A stretch of DNA of 64,000 nucleotides from Cristatella mucedo (taxonomy: Eukaryota > Bryozoa > Phylactolaemata > Cristatellidae): the NCBI GenBank assembly GCA_009760855.2, contig WPIO01000002.1, positions 8,494,501 through 8,558,500 of the forward strand, read 5' to 3'. Position numbers and translations under genes: made by a program. The notes under the pieces are model-generated. The model was not told the DNA's origin. It did not search any database and saw nothing but the letters and a program-made list of their open reading frames with translations. Within the stretch, counting starts at the first letter, position 1; every line of letters starts with the position of its first letter. This document shows positions 13,736 to 24,726 of the stretch, in pieces.

Positions 13736-16052
13736 ATTAAGCACGAGCTGCTGGATAGCAGAATATTCAAGCGATTTCAAGGACAAGACCGAAGCACAAT
13801 CGCTTCCGGTATATTTTCAACTGACGAGAAAGAGAGAGAGAGAGAGAGCAGGCTAAAGCTTCCTAAACCCGTTGGATAGGCGGTCAGTGAGTGCGAAGTG
13901 ACTTGGCAGCAGCCAGTCGGCGCCTGGTTAAAACTTGCATGGGAGCGATGGGCATGACAGTGAGCAGCTTGGGGTTATTCGAGCCTCGCCAATCGGTGGT
14001 GGCCCTCGGGGCACTAGCAGCCGCCTAGCGGCCGCCACTTCTGCAGACCCTAGAGCCTAGAGCTTTAACCGGTGTGCTTGGCTGCCAGATGATTCGACAT
14101 TGGCTTGCAGAACTGGGTGTGCCCTTGCCAAGGCGGCAGTGCTTGAACGTCGGCTGTAGCATTGGAGGAGAAGCAAAGCAGAGCACGAGACGTTCCTAGA
14201 TCGAGCCAACCCCAGAAAACATCGTTTCCCTTTCGAATGGCAACGAGTTTACATTCAAGGTCTAAGAAACGCCGCCAATCGTGCGCCTGCACTATGCAAC
14301 TACAAAAATCGCACGACGTCTCAGGCCAATGCAAACAGAAGAAGATGGCTGCCATTCACACTCGGCGCCAAGGTCCATCAGAACTCGGCAGGTCCTATGT
14401 GCTGCAAAAGCGCTGCCTCCTAAGCCTGAAAGCATGCCTCCAGCTCAGCTAGGGACATATAATTCAGCTAGCTCCTCTTTTCCATCGCTTCATGCTAGTT
14501 GGCGACATATGTTGCTGCATCGCTAGCGAAGCACCAGGTCAGCAATTCTCATGAGACGACACAATCCTCACTAGCATCGGCAACCCAGGGCACGTCAGTG
14601 AGAGTTTGCTCTCTTGCAGTGCTTTGCAAGCCTCTTGCTCTGTCCAGCTAGTCTTTGCTTTCGTGCGTACTTGCAACCATAGAGGCAGTCAGATCAAAAC
14701 AATCATCGAATACCTCGAATTTTTGCATGTCTAACGTCAAAGCAAGTAGATGAAAGTGTGGGTGGGAATGACGCTGAACTAATCTCATAAAGCTAAAAGC
14801 CAAACCAAACCAGAACTTTCTGCTGCCTCAAAACAGAACACAGCAACAAGGATAATCGTATCTGGCCTAAAAAGTAAAACTAGTAGAACAGCCAGTAGGA
14901 AATTATACGGGGGGGGGAGGGAGGGTCCACATCAGCCAGTGTCATATGTATGCACAGAAGCGAGTTCGGAGTGTACATTTAGTACTAGACGCTAGCTGGC
15001 TTTTGGTACGGGCGTCCTATCAGTGTCACTTCTAGTGCTCACATTCGACAAGGCAATGTTTCAGCTTCTGCCTGCAATGGTCAAAATGGTTTCAAGTAAG
15101 GCTGTTTTTTTTCAAAAGTCCTTGGCCGAGCGATCTGACCAGCGTCCACCGTCTTCGGTGCTCATAGTTTTGCTGTCATTCTGTATCTGTGATAAGGAGT
15201 AGAACTTTAGGCTAACCCTGGCCAATGAGCTCCAAGTCGCAGTAAACGAAGTAGTTCACGGCATTCATAGCTAATCCATGCGAGGCCCCGGTTAGAGGCG
15301 GCTAATTTCAAAAGTTAAATGCTACGGATAATACAATGTGTTTTGCTAGTTTTTGAACGTCGCCTTCGGTTCAAGTTGAATTATCTTTCTCCTTAGAAAG
15401 ACGAGCAGGTCAGAGTTTATCTAGTCTTAGCTTTTACGCTACGATCAGTTTGAGAAAGGCGGGATAAAAAAAGATGGTGGAGTTGCTGGCCCGTTGCTGC
15501 AAAAGCTCCGAAAAACAGCAGCCAATTCGGGAACCTTTGCAGCGGCAAAATTATCGCCATATTTAGAAAATGCATAACAGAACAACAGTCGAGAAGGTAC
15601 TGCATCCGGTAGACCACCAGCAGCATGAGCCTCAACTTTCAAACAACATAAATAAAAAATGTTCACAGCCTACACAAAAAACTAGTGCACATACAAATGA
15701 CCAGAGTACTTTGGCCAGATTTGGAGGCTACTCTAATCACAGGAAGAAATTTTAAAAAAGTATGATTCGTCGGCACTCTTTAAAATTACTATAAAAATAG
15801 CTGCTACTACTATGCAACCGCTTAAATAACTAGTGACTCTATTTCTGCGTTGTGATTCATTCAGGTTCACGGCATTGCTAACGTTGCATAAGTTGTCTTG
15901 TAGCTACAGTCACACGATGGTGCTTTTTGGATTATGAATGTCTGGCTTAGCAGGAGTATGGATGGCAAATGGCAGATTTGATACTCTCACTTGTTGCCTG
16001 TGATTAAAGGTTTAGAGTGCATCACAACCAGCACAGAAAGCACCGGACGTAG
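13736..16052. other. Region downstream of SPATA18, nothing firmly recognised
   Basis: A short (GA)n at about 13826-13848 and a G-run at about 14910-14919. There is no clear further SPATA18 exon on the minus strand and no other protein family. If the last SPATA18 coding exon uses the alternative donor at 16160-16165, a small additional exon could lie here; I could not identify one. Confidence 0.4.
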
Positions 16053-16422
16053 TCATGGTGAACAAGATGTCACAAATACGTCATGCTGTATGTCACACCA
16101 CAGGGGGCACTTGCTGACAGGCCAGCCAGCAACAGTGCTAGAAGCCGAGCTCTGCTGCTTCTCACCTGCTGGGCTGCTTCGGCCCAGGTAAGTGGGACTT
16201 GAAATGCGGCGTGGACTTGGAGAGCGGCTTCGAGCTCGGGTTGGACTCAGTGACCTCACCGGCGACGCGGAGCGGCTTAGCCGCGACAGCGAGCCCAGCG
16301 ACGCACCACGTCTTGTCACGGCCTCGCCCTTTACGATGACCTTGATGCCCTGCATCAAGCAAGGCCACACGTGGTGGGCGACAAGAGGAGCCGTGTACTC
16401 CGAATCGTAGCTGCGCCGGTAC
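16053..16422 (-). CDS. SPATA18: SPATA18 exon 10 (terminal)
   Basis: The acceptor TTTACTTTAG is followed by YRRSYDSEYTAPLVAHHVWP and KVIVKGEAVTRRGA, then an SR/SP-rich tail with RSRSPSPRR like the vertebrate C-terminus. The frame continues about 35 residues beyond this motif to a stop at 16053. A GTGAGA at 16160-16165 could be a donor to a further small exon, so the last residues are uncertain. Confidence 0.85.
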
Positions 16423-18777
16423 CTAAAGTAAACATGAACATGAAGAGTGGACAGCCAAACTAAGTAACATGGCGGTGTGAGCTGGATCATAGGAAGCAGC
16501 TGTATGGCTGATCGCCGGGCTTAGGAGCAAATCACACCCCTCTTGCTCGGAAGCTCTACAACAGCTCCTATGATCCTTGCTACAATAACAGTGCCGCGGA
16601 AATCGCTTCTAAACAATTCCCAGTGGCAACGCTCACCATAGCTCTGAAGGTCGAGCAACAGATGGATACAGGGTTGCACATTTTGGTGCACGACTGTGAT
16701 CCATAGCTGTCCAGTTAAAAGATTTCGATCCGGCAGACGGGTGCAACAGGTGACTTGAATTGTATCTAGCGTAGGCACAGCGGTGCTTTTCACTACAGCT
16801 ATGCATACGATTTAACCCAGACGAGAGATCGGGCACACGAACTCAGAGTTACCGCGAAAGCTACAGCTAGCGCGGCTGCAAACTCGTGCATACCAAACTC
16901 TCGGCTTCACTATCACGGCTAAAACCTGTCGCGAGCACATTACATAGCATGCAGCATATTTTTGGCAGTCAAAGTCTCTTCATAGCTCTTTATTTTGAGA
17001 CCCAATGTGCGATTAATAAATTTCTAGGCTGTAAGATAGCCGTCTGACCGCATGCACGTTTGATGATAATCGATAAGTCCCAACAAGAATCTATAGCTGC
17101 AAGATTTGTTCACCTTGAAAATAATTATATTTCACATTATTATGGCATGCCAAAAGTGGCACACGGGATGTGATTAACACCGTCTCTGCACAAAAATTTG
17201 CTCACATAGAGGTCCTATGGCTTTGTTGCCTTAGAGGCATCTGGCAAAAGTATGCGAATTGCATTCGCTAGAAACTCAGCACTGGTGCAATGTAGAAAAA
17301 GATTGACAATAGATCGCCCACCTTGAGCCACGATTCACTTTGTGGTCGATGCACCATGTCATTTACAGGCAACCCTTTTATGTCACAAGTATGGCTTAGC
17401 AAGGACCGGGCAAGCACGGCCTAATGGTACGACACACAACAAAAACTCTAGTGTATGCAGTGAGCGCTCACAACGAGGGCACGCGTCCTCACTTGTAATC
17501 GTCAAACAGCTCTGAGTCTGTCGCTATAGCAATGTCCAGGGGGTAAGCCAGAGCACTCATGCTCCACGCGAGTTTGCACGCCTCTCGGATGTAAGAGTGA
17601 ACGACGCTGAATGTTGCTTCGGGCGGCAAGTAGAGTCGCGGGTTTCTGTTCAATGCATGTATCACATCCTAAAAAACATAGAAAGCTTACTGATGGCACG
17701 TCCTAAGGCCGAAATTAGTGTTGCTTGTCTAGTTTATATACTCATCAGCCGAATGCCTCCGTCAACAAGGCTTCGCTGACAAACAAGGCATGACCAGAAT
17801 GACCTGACATGTGCATATTACAACTTCTGATTGCTACAGCACGGTCGCAATGGACAGCAAGGCGTGGCAGCAGGCTTCAAGAGGCTTACGCTGATAAGTC
17901 CTGGCAGATCGTATAAGTCAGTATTACGATTGATGTAGTCTTGCACGGCCTCCTCCAAAGTGTCCGGGCCGGTATGGGTTATAACAAGATTCGAACGGAT
18001 CTTCATCTTGTGCTCTCGGAAGCTGACTTTGGCAGCAGTGAAGGCCTCCTGAAGATAGACAACAAGTAGCCACATCAAGCCGGTGGCCACCAACAGCAGC
18101 AGTACAATCTCAAATACAACTCACCAGGAAGTCTCAGCTAGAGACTTATCTGCTTTGCTCTGCTTTCCACCCGTGCTTTCCCGCCCCATTGAACTTGTCC
18201 TTTTAACTGTGTGCTTTGCGTGCTTACCTGTGCAGGATTACCTGTGCACGATTACCTGTGCGCGATCACCTGTGCATGCTTACATATGTGTGCTTACCTG
18301 TGCGTGCTTTCCTATATGTGCTTACCTGTGCATGATTCAGTGCCTGCTATTGGCCTTGTGTTACTATACATGTGTGCCTTTTCTTTTCCTTCCTAAGCAT
18401 GATACTTGTGTGTTTTTGCATGCTTGTCTGAGCTTGATACCTTGTTTTCCAATAACTCTTGTTTATTGCTTCACTTGCAGCTGAGTTGTAAAGCTGGATT
18501 CTCTCAGTGCACTACACAAACGACCTAATGTTATCGTTTTCAATACTACATGCAAATCGTCGTGACAACTGCAAACAGGATCTGGCTCAATCTATCAAGT
18601 GCATTATTATTATTATTGTTATTATTACCAAAGAATGACCCTGTCACGAAGTTTTGCATGGCTCATGGAGCGGTCTCAATGACACACTGTGGTTTTTAAT
18701 TGCCAAACGCCTCGTGGATCCCCATATTTCTTGGCAGGCACAACAGCCACTCCAGTAGCAGCCACACCGGCAGAAGC

Positions 18778-18818
<41 letters not shown>

Positions 18819-20814
18819 TGCCGCAGCAGCAGCTGCCGCAGCAGTAGCAGCAGCAGCAGCAGCAACATCAGCAGCAGCTGCAGCAGCAGCAGCAGCATCA
18901 GCAGCTGCCGCAGCCGCACGACGACAGCGGCCTGCAGCAGCGCTGGCAGCAGCAGCAGCAGAGTGCCCGCCCACCTGCACGACAGCAAAGCAGATGCGCT
19001 GCACGTTCTCCTCGTCGTCCGTGTAGCGTCTAAGGATCTCGCTGGCATCAGCTCGGTCGAAGATGAACAAGTCACTGAACCGCTGAATGAGTGAATCCTG
19101 TCGAATTACTTGCACACTGTCGGTCGGCGCCAGTGGAGAGCTCACTCGGGGCAGCAGAGTGTAGCGGGCCGTCGGCGAGGCACTCCTGCTGTGAGGCGAC
19201 GAAAGCAGCTTAGCGATCGAGGACAGCTCCCCTGCGCTGCAACTGCTCTGGCAAAAAGCCAAGCGCTGCTGCTTTCCGAAGCATTGTCAGTGTGCCGTAG
19301 TGATGTGGTTCAAACAGGGTTACCCAAGTGCGGTGCAGATCGAAAGACTAAGGAAAGTAGAGCAAAGTAAGCAAGAAAGTAAGAAAGCAAGCGCTAGAGA
19401 GACAGTGTGCGCAACAGCAAGTTAGGTAGGCAAACGCGCACGTGTGCGCACACGCGCACACACACACACAGACATACAAGCAAACACAAAGACCGAGGTA
19501 CTAGTTAGATCATGGTTAGTAAGCTGGTCAGATCCGAAGAAGCAGGCACGAGATCGCTCCCAGAACAGGTCAGCTGTCATGGCTGTCACATGCTGCGATA
19601 CGATGTCGGTTATCAAGAGAATTTGGTAATGTGGGCTCATGCATGGAGCCGTGCATGCAGCGGCAGACGAACCTCACACGGCAAGCTCGTACCCGTGGCA
19701 GGCATTGGTAACTATCGGCCACAGTGCTGTACTGACACATTCAATCCGCGGGCTCTGCTATAGACATTTAGTCGACCCAAACTGTTTGTGACTCGACTAA
19801 GGAGTGCACACATGAAAAGAACACGGGCAGACGAGCAGAGCAGATTAAGCAGCCGTCTGGGCATGCTGTTGTAATGCCACGAGTCACGGGCACCTGGAAA
19901 TCTGGCTGCCTGAGATGTCACCAGATGCCAGAGCTCAACACACGAGGATGCTGACCGTTTTTCTCAGGCACTGATGGCAAAATACTGCAGGACTCGGCAC
20001 ACCCGATCGCGAGCGACCCATGATTAGCAAGCAAACCACCGAGGCAACTGATGGCAAATGGACCAACAGTCAGCATCAAATGCCGTTCAGATGTCGATTC
20101 GATGAGAGGCAGCAAACGACTTTACCTGAGCAGATAAATGCATCGAAAACGAAGTTCTAGGGGAAGACAAACCAAGGAGCGAATCGCTAAGCTCTGCAAT
20201 GCAGCTGGGCAATGGTGGCTGCACAGATGCTGATGGATGAGTGACCAATCATATGCAGCCATGCAGACAGTCTGTGAGAACATTGAAGCACTTCAAACGT
20301 GCCTGCACTTCTGCTAAAAACCATCTTGCCTCCACCAGAAGGGCATCTAATGACATACGGCTACTGCATGGTGCCGATGGCAGCTCAGCCACCGAGCTGA
20401 TTCTAGAAGCCACGTGGGCAAGTAGAGGTCAAACCACAGGACGTGAAAAACAGAGGAGGTGGGGCATGCTTCGGCAGGGTGGTAAGGATCAGACGAACGC
20501 TAGACAAGAGGCACGGGTCGATTAAAATGATGTGCTACATGCTTTCGGTGATACTGATAGACGATAGAGCCAAGGCTGGCGACTACAGATAGGTGGGTGC
20601 TCGTCACGATGGCCACGAACGAGGACGACGACTGGTGGTAGAGCAATAAAAAAACTCTTGGGCCAGCGATACTTTTGTAATCCGACCAAGGACCAGTGAA
20701 CACAGCGAGCGCATTTTATCTTTCCACGACGAAGGCAGCATGTGTGTGCTGTGTATGCATATATGTGTGTGTGTGCGTGCGTGTGGTGTGTGTGTGTGGT
20801 GTGTGCGTGTGCGT

Positions 20815-20904
<90 letters not shown>

Positions 20905-23900
20905 ATTTCCTTCCTTACCCGCCAGCAGAGCTCGCTCTCGTAATCGAAAGCTCCGCTTTAAGGCGGCGTGCCTCTCGCTCGTACTCGTCGGCCACCGAAA
21001 GCCTCGCTCTCAGTCGGGACGCCTCGTCCTGAGCGTCGCGATATCTGCAGACGATAGTGCCCCGCAAGTGAGGCAGCACACAGCAGCCAGCCGTTAGACA
21101 GCAGCCAGCCGTTAGACGATGCGCAACAGCAGAAGTGGCAGCTTCAACGACGACGACACTAAAAGCTACCAAAGGTGTGCTACTCTTCAATGGTCAGCCA
21201 TGTTAGCATAAGTGAGCAAGCGGCCAATCAAGCGACATCAAGATCGCGTGCCATCCCGTCATGCTTGGCGGTCGATCAGTCCAAGCGCCCGTCCGAATTA
21301 GACAGTGAAGACGAAAACGATTGGCTGCCACGTCGAAGGGATTCTGCTGCCCAAGATTTGCAGGCATCGTTAGAACGAAGCTCGAGCGAGACGGTGGAGT
21401 TAGTTAGTCATGCGCCCAGTCGGCTGGTCAGGACAACTCGTCCACGGATTCGCATGCCCACCGTTGTCGTCCGAACGAGCCGATTCCTTACCCGCCGAGG
21501 TTCACGTCATTGTCCGACTGGTGGCGCGACCTAGGCCTGGCCGGCTGCGGAGGCAGCAGCACGGCGCCATAGGCGCTGGCGAGTGCCTCGCGGCGGTAGG
21601 CGCTCAGCAGCAGCACCTCCTCTCTCAGTCCCGACAGCTGCCGCTCGTACTCGTCGACGAGGCCTGTCCGTGAGCGCAAGCTCACGACCTCGGTTTCGGC
21701 GGCGGCTAGCCTGTCGTGCGTCAGCATGCCGCTGCACTCCGCGCTGCTGACACCCGCCAAGCTGCCCAAGCTGCCGCTGGCTGAGCGAGCCCTGCCCCCA
21801 CAGTCAAGACAGAGGACACCCTTTTGCTAAACCGCACACTGAGAGGCAGCAAATATGGGGTGGCTAGTCACAGCTCAGGTTCATATCGAGTGCTGCTCGG
21901 CTTCCTCCCCCTCCCAATGCTAGAATGCAGCGATCGCCTCCTAACGATCGTCGGTCGATGCGAGATACGGTGGTGGCCCGACAAAAAAGAGATCACGGGC
22001 CTTCAGCAATGCAGCATACTTAGCGCGAAGGTCGCTTATCTCGGCGTCGGTCCACACCCGGTCGCTGCTCGAAGCTCGCTGAGAGGCATCAAGGTCGGCC
22101 TTGGTGTCCTCCAACCTAAGGCGGAGCAGTAAAAGGCTGGCAAGAGTGAGTGAATGTGCTGCAGAGCAAGCGCTGCTGCTAGGCAGCATTGCAGGATAAT
22201 CGGAGGGAGGCAGACCGCTCGTTTGGAGTACGGTCGTCACTGAGCTTCCCCCCCCCCCCGATCGGCACTGTCCGACAGCAAGCAGCAACAGGCGGCTACG
22301 AACACTCACTAGGTTACCAGCGAGGGAGTCGGAGCAAATGAGTCGGGAGCCAAAAAATTGTCAGAAGTGCTCACAGCAGTAGCGAGCTGAGAATGACGAT
22401 GCCTAGCCAGGTGGTTTGGGAGCAGGCAAATCAACATGCCCCAACTCTTACCTCAGCCATAAATCGACTCTTACTCAGCTATACAGCGGGTGAGCAATGC
22501 TCTCGATTACGAGCCCCCCCCCCCATTTCGCTTGCCGAGCTCACAAGCTTTGCTTGCATGGGAGGTTCAAGCCAAATATCGATGCCTCGAAAGGCCTCGT
22601 GCCCGTGCACCAGTTCGCATTATTTTACATAAGCAGCACACGAAAAGTAGCAGAAAAAATAAAACGAAGGAATATGAATGCAGCAATACTTTTATCCGTT
22701 CTCAACCGATGGATTGTAATGTAATGTAATGTGTCTCCGCCGGTAACTCCACAAAGTCATAAAGACCATGTGAGTGTTACGCAGGAGAGTTTTGTATAGC
22801 GCACTCACAGCCTAAGCGGCTTTTTATTTTTAGCCACCAGACTTCGTCTCACGCAACAAAGAGAAAGTGGGAAGCATAGCAGAGTTAGGAGAGCAGCTGA
22901 GGTAGTGAGTAGCATGGAAGTAGCAGCTCAGGACCGCTGAGAAGGATGTGCCATAGTCGGCAGTAGGAGAGCAGTTGTCGTTGCATCAGAGGAACAGCAA
23001 GATCAGGACAAACATGATCTCGACCTGAGAACCACTACTCGAACGATCTATCGGCCAATAATTATTATTATAGCTGCTTGCTGTTTTCCTTCACCAAGGC
23101 AGTGACCAACACCGTCGAGGTAACAGCCACGTGTACATCAAGTGTACCGGCCTCAAAGAATGGTGACTAACAAGAGTGATGGCATCGACGACCACCTCTC
23201 GTCACTGCAACAGAAGGTGCTGATGGAGAGTGCTGGGGGGAGGCCGAGCCAGCTCCGCAGTATATCGGTTGCATCGAGTTACTGGTGCTTACCCTAAGCG
23301 CAACGGCTTTATCGGTTTGCAGTCTTTGCACACACAAACGCTATTACTGCTGGCGTATGCATGATGTTTCTTAACTACTGCTAAACACCAACAGTGACTC
23401 AAGTCGTTCTCGAATGCCGTGAGTTATGGACAGGTGTCCCCACGATGAAAAGAACACATCATTGTCCGAGACAATGCCACACACGACCGATGGCATGACG
23501 TTAATTTGAGGCACATTCTGCACCAGGTCATAGGAGCGAAAACTGAAAGACAGCAGAGCTGTCGTCTGCTGCATGACGTCAGTTGCTGAAGCACAGCAGC
23601 TTAGCTACAGATTCACTCAAATGGTTTGGGTACGTTAACATCATAAAATCATCAACGGCTTTTCGGTTTAGTGTTTTACTTTTACATTTACCGTGCAAAA
23701 ATGAATCTAAAACTCGGTTCGGAAATTTTAGCATTTGATCCGTGCTGCCGTTTCAAGAGCTAGTAAAAGTCGAAAACCAAATATCAATCAAACTCACGAG
23801 TTTGGTTACGGCACATCAACAACGACCACGAAAAAGTCTACTCTCGAGAATATAAAGCATGGCATCGGTGCAGGGCAGCTAGCTGGGCATACTCGGTTCG

Positions 23901-24669
23901 CAGATCTTCGTTCTCGATCTGGGTGGCCTGCAGGGCATCCTCGAGTTGCTGCACCGAGTCTTCGTAGACGACCTGCAGCTCCCGCACCTCGCGGTCCTTC
24001 TCAGCAGACTCGGCCAGTATGGCCAAGCTTCGGTCAGCCGTGAGGCTGCTGCCAGCAGTGAAGAAGTTGGCACCCAGCCACGGCAGCAGTCGAGACTTGA
24101 TGACCGAAGAGCCACCTTGGTAGCCGCCTGCAACAGCAAAGCGAGACCGGTGGCGGCGTCGACCGACTGGCATTTGCTCAGTCACCGAATGCACTGGGCA
24201 AGTGACCCGTACAGCGCTTCGGCGGCCCGAGTCTAGGCAATATCCATGCCAGCCTAGCAAAGCCACACAATAAATTTCGAGTGTTCACATTAATCACTCG
24301 TAACTTTTAGACGGTGGCTGTGCCAGGGGCACACATTAGCTGAAATATATTTCTAGAGCTATGAGCACTAAGAAAGCACAATAGAGTAGCAATGAGACTA
24401 GTACAGTGCACGGCTGTAGTGTGCTTGTGCAGTGGGTGTGCGAAACAATTTTTCGTGAAGACCTAACGAAAAGAAGTGGAAAAAATAAGTTCAGTTCTTA
24501 AGTCGGAGAAGCTAGATCGCCTTCGTGGATAACTATAGACATAGGTGTCATCAAACAACCAAAGTCTTACCATGTGCACAAAGGTGCCTGAATCGGCTGA
24601 TTGGCTAGGACATGGAGCATTAGTGTAGGCTACACTTACTCACTGCAAGCTCTCTGCTTCCTCCTGCTG

Positions 24670-24726
<57 letters not shown>

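Noticed and set aside
17502-17699. Minus-strand frame overlapping SPATA18 exon 9
   Set aside because: A different frame from the conserved REACKLAWSMSALAYPLDIA product.
20604-20943. Cys-Val and Thr-His repeat proteins
   Set aside because: Translations of the GT/CA microsatellite in SPATA18 intron 6.
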